Positions 36,562 to 46,950 of a stretch of 64,000 nt of DNA are shown one piece after another. The position numbers and the translations under genes were made by a program. The notes beneath the pieces are model-generated. The model saw only the letters and a program-made list of their open reading frames with translations. It ran no database searches and was not told the origin of the DNA. The DNA is from Sphingomonas mucosissima. Lineage in GTDB: Bacteria > Pseudomonadota > Alphaproteobacteria > Sphingomonadales > Sphingomonadaceae. Numbering within the stretch: position 1 is the stretch's first letter; each line of letters opens with the position of its first letter. The DNA is taken from the NCBI RefSeq assembly GCF_002197665.1, contig NZ_NBBJ01000001.1, forward strand, positions 992,001 through 1,056,000, in the 5' to 3' direction.

Positions 36562-37040
36562 GCAGCATTCCGCGGCCCGACGCCGCGCTTATGTGGTGGG
36601 ATCAGGCGGCTCGTTGCCACTTGGTTGTCTCACCTATGCGATTTGCGCCGAGGAGATCATCGCGCAGGAGCGAGCGGCGGGGCTCCGCTTCGCTCGGATC
36701 ATCCTGCCGAACGGCAGCTCTGGCACACACACCGGCCTGGAAGCGGGACTGAGGGCAGCCGGAGATAAGCCAGCCAGGTTGTGTCATTCACGGCACTCGC
36801 CTCGATCGAAACGGCACCGGCGACCACAACCGAACTCGCCGGGCAGGCACTGGCGCTCATCGATCAGGAGAGCGCGTTCGCGCGTGGCGACATCGTAATA
36901 TCGGGCGGCCAACTCGGTGAAAGCTATGCCGTGCCCACACACGCGATGCGCGAAGCGGTGCGGCTGGTCGCCCGCTCGGAGGCACTGTTACTTGGTCGAG
37001 TTTGTGGGGGAAATGCCTTCGCTGGTATTATCGAGGCCAT
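36562..37040 (+). pseudogene. Remnant of a D-cysteine desulfhydrase / ACC deaminase gene
   Basis: PLP-enzyme sequence split over two frames. The first reads RRAYVVGSGGSLPLGCLTYA, CAEEIIAQERAAGLRFARII and LPNGSSGTHTGLEAGLRAAG. A one-base loss near 36777 shifts it to SFTALASIETAPATTTELAG and VCGGNAFAGIIEA. This matches the central and late part of DcyD-type enzymes, which release sulfide, pyruvate and ammonia from D-cysteine. The N-terminal PLP-lysine part and the C-terminal TGG block are not recognisable, so the gene is dead. Confidence 0.7.
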
Positions 37041-37332
37041 CTGCAATGATACCTGCTCGACGCCTTCGTTGGCCGAAGCGGGTGCGTCCGATAGTTCTGT
37101 TGTGGAAGGCCGATGCCGACTACCTACTCGTGCACCAGGCGGGCATATTGTCGCGTGCTCATGTGCGCCATGTAGCCCTTACGATGGGGCGATCACGGAT
37201 CCGCCCGCCCGAGACTACATTTTCCGATCCGGACTTTAACCACATCACAGCTACGAAGCTTGCTATTGATGGCGAAGGCGAGCAGCCCCGTTCACGCAGT
37301 CGCCTATGCTGGTCAAGCCAAAAGCGGATGGC

Positions 37333-37545
37333 TCAGGCCTGCTGCTGCTTGCTGCCTTGTCGCCGCCCGTCTAGCTTGAACAGGCAAGCCGGATCGTAGG
37401 ATCCGAACCCGCTGTACTGCCAGGCGTCGCCGTTGATATAGTTTGAGCCGTGATCGATCGCGGTCGGATCGCGAGCAGCGAGCGCACTATGTCGCTGTTT
37501 ACCCCGCCAGCTGCACCAACGTAAACAGCGCGTGCTCCGCGCGGT
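37333..37545 (-). pseudogene. C-terminal fragment of an unrecognised protein
   Basis: A minus-strand frame without any ATG, GTG or TTG start encodes CSWRGKQRHSALAARDPTAI, DHGSNYINGDAWQYSGFGS and YDPACLFKLDGRRQ, ending QQQA at the stop at 37333. The composition is protein-like, with codon-position GC bias and few rare residues, and an upstream in-frame TAA at ~37550 cuts it off. It looks like the tail of a real gene whose 5' end was lost. I do not recognise the family. Confidence 0.35.
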
Positions 37546-37674
37546 TTAGAATACGCCGAGCCGGAGTCGCTAACAACACGTGAGATGCGGCGGGCACTTT
37601 CAGCCCGAGGCGCCACTAGGTGGCTGCTGGACCGATGAATAAACGCATCGGCCCCGCCGAAGCTATTGAAAAGG

Positions 37675-37750
<76 letters not shown>

Positions 37751-37831
37751 ATGATCGTGTTGGGCGGCTGCCCCGATCGGAGGCGCGCCATTAGCATTCG
37801 ATTTGTGCGGCGCAAACCCTTTTTCGCGGAA

Positions 37832-38944
37832 TCACCAACTTTTTTCCACGCGGTTGCTGCGGTCGATCGACATGAGAATTCCCAGGCACACGAAAACCGT
37901 CATTTGCGCGGAGCCGCCGAAACTAACGAGGGGCAGGGGGATGCCGACCACCGGAGCTAGGCCCATCACCATCGCTAAGTTGATAGCGACGTAGAAGAAG
38001 ATGGTCGTCGCAAGCCCTGCGGCCGCCAGTTTGGCAAAACGGCTTTGCGCCTGCAGTCCAACGTTGATGCCCCAGCGGATCACCATGAGATACGCGACGA
38101 TAATGAACAGGCCGCCCAAGACGCCCCACTCCTCCGCCATGGTAGCGAAGACGAAGTCGGTATGACCCTCCGGCAGGTAATCGAGATGGCTCTGGGTGCC
38201 GTGCAAGAAGCCCTTGCCGGTCATGCCGCCGGATCCAATGGCGATCTTCGACTGGCTGATATGGTATCCGGTGCCGAGCGGGTCACTCTCCGGATCCATG
38301 AAGATGAGCACGCGATTGCGCTGATAATCATGAAGCAGGAAGTTGACCGCCAATGGCGCAGCCACGGCCAGCGCGAGGGCTCCGCCAACGAAAAGCCGCA
38401 ACGGCACGCCTGCTAGGAACATGACCGTGAGACCGCCCGAGGTGATCATCAATGCCGTCCCGAGATCGGGCTGCAGCATCACCAGGCCGGCCGGCAACGC
38501 GATGAGCAACGCTGCAGGCCAGATCGCGCCGAAGCGGCGGGTCTCGTTGGGCGGCAGCAATTCGTAGAAGCGCGCGCAGGCCAGAACGATTGCCGGCTTC
38601 ATCACTTCGGAGGGCTGTAGGCGGATAAAGCCAAGGTCCAGCCACCTTTGACTACCGCCGCGCACCGCGCCCAGAAGCTCGACGGCAAACAGCAGTGCGA
38701 CGATGAGCACATAACCAGGCAGCGCGGCTTGTCGCCAGACATCCTCCGGTATTCGCGCGATGAGCAGTGCCCCGGACAGGAAAACAACGAAGCGAATGCC
38801 TTGCGACAACGCCCACGGGCGAACGCTTCCGCCAGCCGCCGAGTAAAGGATGACAAGGCCAAAGGAGGCGATCGCGATCACGAGGATCAGCATTCGCCAG
38901 GGCAGGCGAGCGACGGGCGCGGGAACGAAGGAGGGACCGATCAC
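37832..38944 (-). CDS. rodA: Rod-shape peptidoglycan polymerase RodA
   Basis: A SEDS-family glycosyltransferase of 370 residues with about ten membrane helices. It polymerises lipid II into glycan strands for side-wall growth together with PBP2. SEDS marks are GGSQRWLDLGFIRLQPSEVM, MLQPDLGTALMI, SQSKIAIGSGGMTGKGFL, LPEGHTDFVFATMAEEWG and PLPLVSFGGSAQMTVFVCLG. The GTG start overlaps the mrdA stop (GTGA), so it is translationally coupled to its partner. It is the last gene of the mre operon. Confidence 0.95.
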   Translation of the reverse strand: MIGPSFVPAPVARLPWRMLILVIAIASFGLVILYSAAGGSVRPWALSQGIRFVVFLSGALLIARIPEDVWRQAALPGYVLIVALLFAVELLGAVRGGSQRWLDLGFIRLQPSEVMKPAIVLACARFYELLPPNETRRFGAIWPAALLIALPAGLVMLQPDLGTALMITSGGLTVMFLAGVPLRLFVGGALALAVAAPLAVNFLLHDYQRNRVLIFMDPESDPLGTGYHISQSKIAIGSGGMTGKGFLHGTQSHLDYLPEGHTDFVFATMAEEWGVLGGLFIIVAYLMVIRWGINVGLQAQSRFAKLAAAGLATTIFFYVAINLAMVMGLAPVVGIPLPLVSFGGSAQMTVFVCLGILMSIDRSNRVEKSW

Positions 38945-41034
38945 TGCGGCTCCGATGGTTCAGTTGTGCCAACGCTGGCGGGGCCCACCCCGTTTCCGAT
39001 GTCGCTGACTGTCGCTTCCTGGGCTGCGTTCGATGCATCGGTGGCTTGTTCCACCGCGCGCGCCCGCGTCGGCGCGGGAGCGTCCGTCTCGGTTGCAACC
39101 GCCTGGGCGGCAGCCGCAGCCGTCGTCGTCGCGCGATATGCCGCTTCCTGCGCCGCCATCCTCGTTCGGATATCGCCGCCCCAGGTTGGCTCTACCTCGG
39201 CAAGAGACTTGAGGGCTCGTTCCTTGTCGAAGAGGTACGTCATAATGTCACGACCGATCAGCGGCGTGTCCAGATTTCGCACGGTATGTCCGTTATGCTC
39301 GAGCACAATGCTCGCTGCGTAACGCGGGTTCTCGACGGGCGCGAAGCAGACGAACAATGCGTGGTCACGCAGCTTGAACGGCAACTGCGCGTTGCTGAGA
39401 ACGCCGGAGCGGCGCTCTGCCATGGTGATCCGGCGCACCTGAGCCGTGCCGGTCTTCGCGGCCAACTCAACGCCTGGGATATGCAGCCGTGAAGCGCCTC
39501 CGGTGCCGCCGCCATTTACGACTTTCCACATCCCCTCACGCACGACCCGCAGATTTTCGGCGCTAAAGGGCAGGGCAGGGGCATTGCGCGCCACCTTGTC
39601 CATCAACAGGCTCGGCTGAAGCATACGCCCGGATGCGATGCGCATCGCCATCACTGCCAATTGCATGGGGTTCGCCAGCACATATCCCTGGCCAATCGAC
39701 GAATTGAGCGAGTCGGCGACGGTCCACTTCGTCTTGTACTTGCGCTCTTTCCAGGCGCTGTCAGGCACGGTGCCGTAGCGCTGGGCTGCCAAGGGCAGGT
39801 CGTATTTTTCCCCGAGGCCGACCGCCCGCGCGACCGGCGCCACACGATCATAGCCGAGGCGCCGGATCATCTCATAAAAGTAGATGTCGCAACTTTGCGC
39901 GATCGCCCCGCGAAGGTCGATGGCGCCATGGCCGCGCCGCTTGTGACAGTGGAACACGCCGCTGCCGACCCGGAGTGCGCCTCCACAGAACACGCGCTCA
40001 TCAGGGCTCACGCCGGCCTCGAGCAGCGCAAGCCCGTTCATCGGTTTCACGGTGGATCCGGGCGGGTACAGCCCCTGGGTCACCTTGTTCATCAGCGGCA
40101 CGTGATCGTCAGCCGATAGCATCTTCCATTCGAGCTGGCTGATTCCGTCCGAAAAGCTGTTCGGATCATAGGCCGGCATTGAAACCATGCAGAGCATCTC
40201 GCCCGTCAAGCAGTCGAGCACCACGGCGGAGCCAGAGTTGGTACCAAGCCGCCGCGCGGCATATTCCTGCAAGCCCGCGTCAATGGTCAGGCGCTGCGTC
40301 TTGCCCGGTACGTCTACCCGGGTCGCCAGCTCCGCGACCAACTTTCCGCGCGCGGTTACCTCGATACGCTTAGCGCCCGGCTTGCCGCGCAGTTCATCTT
40401 CTAGCGTCTTTTCAAGGCCATCCTTGCCCAACTTGAAGCCGGGTGTGACGAACAGGGGATTCTTGGTCTGCTTGTATTGCTCCGCTGTGGCACTGCCCAC
40501 GTAGCCCGTCAGGTGGGCGACCGCCGCGCCGGCGGGATAGTTGCGGGCGAACCCGCGCGTTGGCGCCACCCCTGGAAGCTCCGGCTGGCGAACTTGAACT
40601 GCCGCAAATCGCTCCCAGCCGACGTTCTCCGCGACCTTCACGGGCTGGAACCCCGCGGCGTGCTTCAGATCGGCTCTGATGCGCAGCAGGTCCTCTTCGG
40701 TGAGCGCCAGTAGCTGGCGCAGCGCTGCCAGGGTGCGCTCCTCGTCGACCACGCGATCAGGGATCAAATCCACGCGAAAGTCGGTGCGATTGTCTGCGAT
40801 CGGGTTCCCGTGACGATCAACCAGCCAACCCCGCCGTGGCGGGATCAGCGTCATGTTCACACGATTGCTTTCGCTCAGGAGATTATAGCGCTCGTTCTCG
40901 GCAATCGCGAGCCAACCCATGCGACCCGCCAGCACCGTGCCGACGCCGATCTGCGCCGCCCCAAGCAGCCAGGCGCGGCGCGAGAACGTATATCCTTGCT
41001 GCGCTTCGGTAGCGATCCGCGGCGGACGGTTCAT
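38941..41034 (-). CDS. mrdA: Penicillin-binding protein 2 (transpeptidase)
   Basis: A 697-residue class B PBP that cross-links peptidoglycan during elongation. After a single N-terminal membrane helix (~22-46) come the pedestal domain (MTLIPPRRGWLVDRHGNPIA) and the transpeptidase domain with Ser327 in PPGSTVKPM, Ser381 in AQSCDIYFYEMI, and the KTG box Lys527 in AAKTGTAQV. A ~90-residue C-terminal tail is rich in Ala, Thr and Glu. The ATG overlaps the mreD stop (ATGA), fixing the start; the longer frame upstream is mreD antisense-phase DNA. Confidence 0.95.
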   Translation of the reverse strand: MNRPPRIATEAQQGYTFSRRAWLLGAAQIGVGTVLAGRMGWLAIAENERYNLLSESNRVNMTLIPPRRGWLVDRHGNPIADNRTDFRVDLIPDRVVDEERTLAALRQLLALTEEDLLRIRADLKHAAGFQPVKVAENVGWERFAAVQVRQPELPGVAPTRGFARNYPAGAAVAHLTGYVGSATAEQYKQTKNPLFVTPGFKLGKDGLEKTLEDELRGKPGAKRIEVTARGKLVAELATRVDVPGKTQRLTIDAGLQEYAARRLGTNSGSAVVLDCLTGEMLCMVSMPAYDPNSFSDGISQLEWKMLSADDHVPLMNKVTQGLYPPGSTVKPMNGLALLEAGVSPDERVFCGGALRVGSGVFHCHKRRGHGAIDLRGAIAQSCDIYFYEMIRRLGYDRVAPVARAVGLGEKYDLPLAAQRYGTVPDSAWKERKYKTKWTVADSLNSSIGQGYVLANPMQLAVMAMRIASGRMLQPSLLMDKVARNAPALPFSAENLRVVREGMWKVVNGGGTGGASRLHIPGVELAAKTGTAQVRRITMAERRSGVLSNAQLPFKLRDHALFVCFAPVENPRYAASIVLEHNGHTVRNLDTPLIGRDIMTYLFDKERALKSLAEVEPTWGGDIRTRMAAQEAAYRATTTAAAAAQAVATETDAPAPTRARAVEQATDASNAAQEATVSDIGNGVGPASVGTTEPSEPQ

Positions 41035-41540
41035 TCGACGACGCGCCGACGATCGACCCACGCAACCATCCGCGCAGCAAAGGGAAACAGGAGAATAGAC
41101 ACGGCTATCTGCACCAGTAGCATGGAATCGACGTGCCCGCCGATAGGGGTGGCGAGCAATCGTCCGCCCACCAGGCATAGAGCGATCGCGGCGGCGGCAA
41201 TGAGCCAATCCTGCGCGAAGGCGCGGAAGATGGTGCGCTGATCAAACAGATCGACGATGAAGAAGGAGAGGGTCCACAAGAGAGTGGCGCTACCCATCGG
41301 CTGGCCGCTGAGGCAATCGTCGAACAACCCCAGCAATGCCGGTGCCCAGCGACGCAGCGCCAGCGGGGCGAGCAGACGCCAGGCGAGCAGCATCAGTAAG
41401 CCAAACGGCGGCAGCAAGGGCAGCGTCGCCACAGCTGGAACGATCGTCACCAGAGAGCCTGCCATGACCGTCGCCCATGGAAGCGCTCGCGCCCTCGTGC
41501 GCGGCAGGGGCGGTTCGAACGGTCGGGCGGCGACGGTCAC
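41031..41540 (-). CDS. mreD: Rod-shape-determining protein MreD
   Basis: A 169-residue inner-membrane protein with about five hydrophobic helices (TVMAGSLVTIVPAVATL, LLMLLAWRLLAPLAL, LLVQIAVSILLFPFAARM). It belongs to the Rod elongasome with MreB and MreC. Sequence conservation of MreD is low, and the call rests on its length, topology and position. GTG 41540 overlaps the mreC stop and its own stop overlaps mrdA, so coupling is tight. Confidence 0.85.
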   Translation of the reverse strand: MTVAARPFEPPLPRTRARALPWATVMAGSLVTIVPAVATLPLLPPFGLLMLLAWRLLAPLALRRWAPALLGLFDDCLSGQPMGSATLLWTLSFFIVDLFDQRTIFRAFAQDWLIAAAAIALCLVGGRLLATPIGGHVDSMLLVQIAVSILLFPFAARMVAWVDRRRVVE

Positions 41541-42448
41541 GGCTGGCCGGCACGCGGTGGCGGTGGAGCAGCCGGGACAGGAGGCGGCACGGGCGACGAT
41601 GGAAGTGGCGGCAGGAAGGGCTCGCTGACCAGTACGAAGTCAAAGGTGTCCGGATGCGCAAAGGGCGCAGCCGGGGCACTGTCCGAACCTGGCTTGAGGA
41701 CCCGAGCGACTAGGACCCCGGGCGTATAGAGGCCGCCAACACCAGAGGTGATGAAACGGTCGCCCGGCGCCAAACGCGCGTTGGTGGTGCCAACGGAGCG
41801 GATATCGATCAGCCCGTCACCGCGCCCGGCTGCAAGCGCCGGCAGCCCGTCGCCAATCCGGCGAACCGGAACAACGCTTTCCGGATCGCTGGTAAGCAAT
41901 ACCCGGGCCGTGTTGGGGCCGGTCTCGACCACTCGCCCGATCAGGCCGTCCGGGCCACGCACGGGCATTCCAGGACGAACGCCCTGCCAGCGGCCCGCGT
42001 TCAGGGTTCCGAACCGGCGCGTGCTCGTCGCGCTGGAACTCACCAGCCTGGCGCTCACGACAACGTTGGGGGTCACATCGCGAAGTTTCAGCAAGGCGCG
42101 CAGTCGACGGTTGTCCCGCACGACGATTCTGGCTTGGACCAGGGCCTCGTGCGTGCGTGCGACCTCCGTTCTCAGCGCGGCGTTTTCTTCGTGAACGCGA
42201 AGATACGTCCCCGCCGTCTGCGGAACGGCGGCGATCGTCCTGATCACGGCGGATACGCCCGACGACACCGGCGTCGTAAACTCGGCAGCAGTGGCACGAA
42301 AGGCGGCGAACGCTGGAGGATTGAACTGCGACAGGACGAGCAGAACCGCCCCGACCAGCGCTCCCGCGACGGCCAGAATGTAGCTCAAGAAGAGCGAATA
42401 TTGTGCCCGCCGCGAGAAACCCGTGCGTCGGTCCCGCGACGCCACCAT
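41537..42448 (-). CDS. mreC: Rod-shape-determining protein MreC
   Basis: A 303-residue protein with one N-terminal membrane helix (~17-40), a coiled coil (LRVHEENAALRTEVARTHEA), and the two-barrel periplasmic domain (VVSARLVSSSATSTRRFGTL, GMPVRGPDGLIGRVVETGP, FITSGVGGLYTPGVLVARV). It scaffolds PBP2 and MreB across the membrane. The proline-rich C-terminal tail (SPVPPPVPAAPPPP) is a common alphaproteobacterial extension. Confidence 0.92.
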   Translation of the reverse strand: MVASRDRRTGFSRRAQYSLFLSYILAVAGALVGAVLLVLSQFNPPAFAAFRATAAEFTTPVSSGVSAVIRTIAAVPQTAGTYLRVHEENAALRTEVARTHEALVQARIVVRDNRRLRALLKLRDVTPNVVVSARLVSSSATSTRRFGTLNAGRWQGVRPGMPVRGPDGLIGRVVETGPNTARVLLTSDPESVVPVRRIGDGLPALAAGRGDGLIDIRSVGTTNARLAPGDRFITSGVGGLYTPGVLVARVLKPGSDSAPAAPFAHPDTFDFVLVSEPFLPPLPSSPVPPPVPAAPPPPRAGQP

Positions 42449-42467
42449 GCGCTAAGCCCTTCTTCGA

Positions 42468-43514
<1,047 letters not shown>

Positions 43515-43649
43515 CTAGATTCCGTTCCCGAGTCGCCGAGGCGACTTGCACCATTCATCCCGCGGCCACGGTCGAAAGGCGCTTCTTGTGCGCTGATTGC
43601 TGTTATCTCGGGGTCGCGGGATGGCGTCGATTGGGCTAGGGGCGTGGCT

Positions 43650-45437
43650 GTGTCAATACGCCGACTGCCCGAACATCTCATCAACCGTATCGCTGCCGGT
43701 GAAGTGGTGGAAAGACCGGCCAGCGCGTTGAAGGAACTGGTTGAGAACGCCATCGACGCCGGCGCAGGCCGGATTGCCATTCGCCTCGTGGAAGGCGGGA
43801 TAGGGCGCGTTGAAGTGGCGGATGATGGCTGCGGCATGGCCCCCCACGACATGGCGCTCGCCTTGGAGCGACACGCGACATCCAAGCTCACGAGCGACGA
43901 CATCGATCGGGTCGCCACCATGGGCTTCCGGGGCGAGGCGCTTCCCTCTATCGCGAGCGTGGCACGGCTCACGCTGGAAAGCAGGATTCGTGGGGCGGAC
44001 GGGTGGTGCCGCGTAGTCGACAATGGCGTTCTCGCGTCCGAAGGGCCCGCCGCGCTTCCGCCGGGCACGCGCGTTGTGGTCGAGGGATTGTTCGAGAAGG
44101 TCCCGGCACGCCGCAAGTTCCTGCGCTCGGGTCGCAGCGAATATGCCGCGTGTCTGGACGTGGTCCGGCGACTGGCGATGTCTCGACCCGATGTGATCTT
44201 CACAGTCGAGCATGATGACCGGCGTGTGCTTGCTGCTCTTCAGCCGGAGGATCGGCCAGCGCGGGTTGCGGCGCTGACCGATCGCGCGCTGAAAGAAAAT
44301 AGCGTTGCCATCGACATGGTACGCGATCAGGTCGTGCTTGGCGGCGTCGCCGGCCTGCCGACTTTTCATCGCGGTGTCGCCGATCACCAATATCTTTTCG
44401 TCAACGGGCGGCCGGTCAAGGATCGCTTGCTCATCGGCGCGATCCGCGGCGCTTACGCCGAAATGATGCCTCGCGATCGGCATGCCGTTGTCGCGCTCTT
44501 CATTGACCTTCCGTCCGATCAGGTCGACGTGAACGTTCACCCGGCGAAAACAGAGGTGCGTTTTCGCGATCCGGCGATGATCCGCGGCCTGATCGTCTCG
44601 GGGTTGCGGCGCGCGCTGGATGAAGCGGGGCATCGCGTGGCGCATCGCGCACCGGACGATATGATGGCGGCGTTCCGGGCTGATCCCATGTTTGGCTCTG
44701 GTCAGATGCCTGCTGGGCACGGTCAGGACGCCACACTTGGTGGATATCGCAACCTTGCTGAAGCTAGGATGCTGCGCGAACAGTCTGCGACGTTCTTTGC
44801 GCCGCCCCCGCAAGCGCGGGCGGAAGCCGCGATCGCACCGCCGCCAGAGTCGCAAGTATACCCGCTCGGCGTCGCGCGCGGGCAGGTGGCGAGGACGTAT
44901 ATCGTCGCCGAGGCCGAGGACGGGCTGGTGATCGTCGATCAGCATGCAGCGCACGAGCGGCTGGTATTGGAGCGGATGCGTGCTGCGCTAGCCGGAGGGC
45001 GAGTGGCGGGTCAGGCGCTGCTTATCCCGGAAGTGGTCGAGCTGGACGAATCCGGCTGCGACCGACTGGACTCCCGCATTGCAGAATTGGCGGAACTTGG
45101 CCTGGAACTGGAGCGATTTGGCCCGCGCGCCATGCTGGTACGCTCCACCCCGGCCGTGCTCGGTAGCGGCGATCCATCAGGGCTGGTCCGCGACCTGGCC
45201 GACGAGCTGGCCGCCTTTGACGAGGCGTTGTCGCTGCGCGAGCGCCTGGAGGCAGTAGCGGGCACGATGGCCTGTCATGGCTCGGTCAGGGCCGGACGCA
45301 TGTTGTCGGTCACCGAAATGAACGCATTGCTTCGGGAGATGGAAGCTACCCCCCATTCGGGCCAATGCAATCACGGCCGGCCCACCTGGGTAAAGATGCC
45401 GCTGGATCAGATCGAGAAGCTCTTCGGCAGGAAATGA
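43650..45437 (+). CDS. mutL: DNA mismatch repair protein MutL
   Basis: MutL couples mismatch recognition by MutS to strand removal. N-terminal GHKL ATPase motifs are IRRLPEHLINRIAAGEVVER, ENAIDAGA, DDGCGMAP, ATMGFRGEALPSIASVARL. The C-terminal domain has DQHAAHERLVLE, matching DQHA-x2-E-x4-E, plus ACHGSVRAG and CNHGRPT, so this MutL is probably an endonuclease type. I choose GTG 43650 (AGGGG about 8 bases upstream); a GTG two codons earlier is too close. The frame stays open far upstream through mreB but that part is not protein-like. 595 residues. Confidence 0.93.
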   Translation: MSIRRLPEHLINRIAAGEVVERPASALKELVENAIDAGAGRIAIRLVEGGIGRVEVADDGCGMAPHDMALALERHATSKLTSDDIDRVATMGFRGEALPSIASVARLTLESRIRGADGWCRVVDNGVLASEGPAALPPGTRVVVEGLFEKVPARRKFLRSGRSEYAACLDVVRRLAMSRPDVIFTVEHDDRRVLAALQPEDRPARVAALTDRALKENSVAIDMVRDQVVLGGVAGLPTFHRGVADHQYLFVNGRPVKDRLLIGAIRGAYAEMMPRDRHAVVALFIDLPSDQVDVNVHPAKTEVRFRDPAMIRGLIVSGLRRALDEAGHRVAHRAPDDMMAAFRADPMFGSGQMPAGHGQDATLGGYRNLAEARMLREQSATFFAPPPQARAEAAIAPPPESQVYPLGVARGQVARTYIVAEAEDGLVIVDQHAAHERLVLERMRAALAGGRVAGQALLIPEVVELDESGCDRLDSRIAELAELGLELERFGPRAMLVRSTPAVLGSGDPSGLVRDLADELAAFDEALSLRERLEAVAGTMACHGSVRAGRMLSVTEMNALLREMEATPHSGQCNHGRPTWVKMPLDQIEKLFGRK

Positions 45438-45746
45438 GAAGCGGCAGCTAGTGCCTGCTGTGGCTTTGGCGGAGGCGGCGTCGTCATGCCGCACCCTTAC
45501 AGACTGGAGGTGAAGGCCGGCTATCTGTTCATCCTGCGGAAACCTTTGTGTCCATCCTGCATTCTTTGCTGGAATGTGTCTCCAGTGGTACCTTTGATGA
45601 AGCAGATCGTTCCCATTTTCCTGGCCTTGATCCCGTTCGCCGCTGTGGTGGGGGCGTGTGTAACGGTGCCCTAAAGCATCATGCTAACAAGCGTTGCTGG
45701 TCTCGCGCAGCAGTAGCTGCCGGACCAATTTTCTCGCAACTTGCAA
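45438..45746. other. Gap between mutL and ohr
   Basis: Non-coding as far as I can see, leading to the ohr control region. A 25-codon frame at 45597-45674 (MKQIVPIFLALIPFAAVVGA, then CVTVP) looks like a tiny lipoprotein signal sequence of entericidin style, but it has no clear ribosome site. Confidence 0.4.
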
Positions 45747-45766
45747 TTAGGTTGTGCACAATCTAA
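45747..45766. promoter_or_regulatory. Palindromic operator candidate upstream of ohr (OhrR-type)
   Basis: TTAGGTTGTGCACAATCTAA is an inverted repeat centred on TGCA with one mismatched pair, 30 bp before the ohr start. MarR-family OhrR repressors bind AT-rich palindromes at this place. No ohrR lies in the window, so the repressor is inferred. Confidence 0.55.
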
Positions 45767-45796
45767 TCCTCTGCCGAGCTAAGACGGAGGATGATG

Positions 45797-46222
45797 ATGA
45801 GCACTCTCTATTCCACCAAAGTGACTGTCGTGGGCGGACGTAGCGGCACCGTTCGCAGCGACGACGGCGTTCTCGACCTGTCCTTGGCCGTGCCGAAGGA
45901 GCTGGGCGGGAAGGGTGGTGCGACCAACCCGGAGCAGTTGTTCGCGGCAGGGTACGCAGCTTGTTTTGAAAACGCCGTGATCCACGTGACCCGTGCGCAA
46001 GCCGATAAGGTCCGGGACGGTGATATCGAGGTGGTCGGCGAGGTTGGCCTGCTGCCCGGCACCGGCGGCGGGTTCCATTTGGCGGTCACGCTGGACGTCA
46101 CCATCGCCGGTGTTGCCCAGGACAAGGCGGAAGAGATCGTCCGGGCCGCGCATGCGGTATGCCCGTATTCGAACGCGGTGAAGGGCAACGTGGATGTCAC
46201 GTTGAACGTCTCCACGCGATAA
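45797..46222 (+). CDS. ohr: Organic hydroperoxide resistance protein Ohr
   Basis: A 141-residue OsmC/Ohr-fold thiol peroxidase that reduces lipid and organic hydroperoxides. The two reactive cysteines are in AAGYAACFENAVIH and AHAVCPYSNAVKGN, and the family start LYSTKVTVVGGRSGTV and GATNPEQLFAAGYAA are present. There are three consecutive ATGs; the third (45797) has GGAGG six bases before it. The palindrome upstream suggests peroxide-sensing OhrR control. A bidirectional terminator follows. Confidence 0.94.
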   Translation: MSTLYSTKVTVVGGRSGTVRSDDGVLDLSLAVPKELGGKGGATNPEQLFAAGYAACFENAVIHVTRAQADKVRDGDIEVVGEVGLLPGTGGGFHLAVTLDVTIAGVAQDKAEEIVRAAHAVCPYSNAVKGNVDVTLNVSTR

Positions 46223-46284
46223 CGAGTAGGTGGCGACACCTGCGGGAACGCCAGCGCCGGCTAGCCTTTAACCGTCAGAATAAC

Positions 46285-46321
46285 GAAAGGCCCGCCAGGC
46301 GATGTGCCTGGCGGGCCTTTC
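46285..46321. terminator. Bidirectional terminator between ohr and rplI
   Basis: A perfect 16-bp stem (GAAAGGCCCGCCAGGC with its complement) and 5-base loop between the converging ohr and rplI genes. A/T runs flank the GC core on both sides, so it can serve both strands. Confidence 0.85.
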
Positions 46322-46344
46322 GATTTCATCGGCAGACCGGGTGA

Positions 46345-46938
46345 TTAGCCCTGCGCTTCGTCTTGGCGGACTTCAGCGCTGGCGCCCGGTTCGGCGTTCG
46401 CATCATACTCTTCGATGAAGCCGCCCTGGTCACGGCCCTCTTCGAAGACCTGCGCCATCACGTCCACGCCCTGCGACTGCAGGTCCGCTTCTTCCGGCGA
46501 GCGAGCGACGTTGACCTTCACGTTCACCGACACTTCGGGATGCAGCGCAACCCGGACGTCGTAAACGCCAATCGCCTTGATCGGGCGATCCAGCACGATT
46601 GAGGCCTTCGCCACCTTGTGACCCGCCTCGTTCAGCGCCTCGACCAGATCTCGCACCGCGACCGAGCCGTAGAGCTGGCCGGCGTTGGAGGCCTGGCGGA
46701 TGATCGTGACCTGCGCGTCCTTGAACGACTTGGCTTCGATCTCGGCTTCGCCGCGACGATTGGCATTCTCCGATTCGATCCGCGCACGGTTCGCTTCGAA
46801 CACCTTGCGGTTCGCTTCGTTGGCGCGAAGCGCCTTCTTGTTCGGCAGCAGGAAGTTACGGGCGAAGCCGTCCTTCACCTTTACCACGTCGCCGATGCCG
46901 CCGAGCTTCTCGACGCGCTCAAGCAGAATGACGTCCAT
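46345..46938 (-). CDS. rplI: 50S ribosomal protein L9
   Basis: Binds 23S rRNA near the L1 stalk and helps frame maintenance. N-terminal domain MDVILLERVEKLGGIGDVV, KDGFARNFLLPNKKALRA, long central helix, and C-terminal ALHPEVSVNVKVNVARS. At 197 residues it is ~45 longer than E. coli L9 because of an acidic tail (FEEGRDQGGFIEEYDANAE), as in other alphaproteobacteria. Last gene of rpsF-rpsR-rplI. Confidence 0.96.
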   Translation of the reverse strand: MDVILLERVEKLGGIGDVVKVKDGFARNFLLPNKKALRANEANRKVFEANRARIESENANRRGEAEIEAKSFKDAQVTIIRQASNAGQLYGSVAVRDLVEALNEAGHKVAKASIVLDRPIKAIGVYDVRVALHPEVSVNVKVNVARSPEEADLQSQGVDVMAQVFEEGRDQGGFIEEYDANAEPGASAEVRQDEAQG

Positions 46939-46950
46939 CTGCTTTTCTCC

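Noticed and set aside
45597..45674. 25-residue entericidin-like lipoprotein
   Set aside because: Signal-like with a lipobox-type Cys, but no ribosome site and too short to separate from chance.
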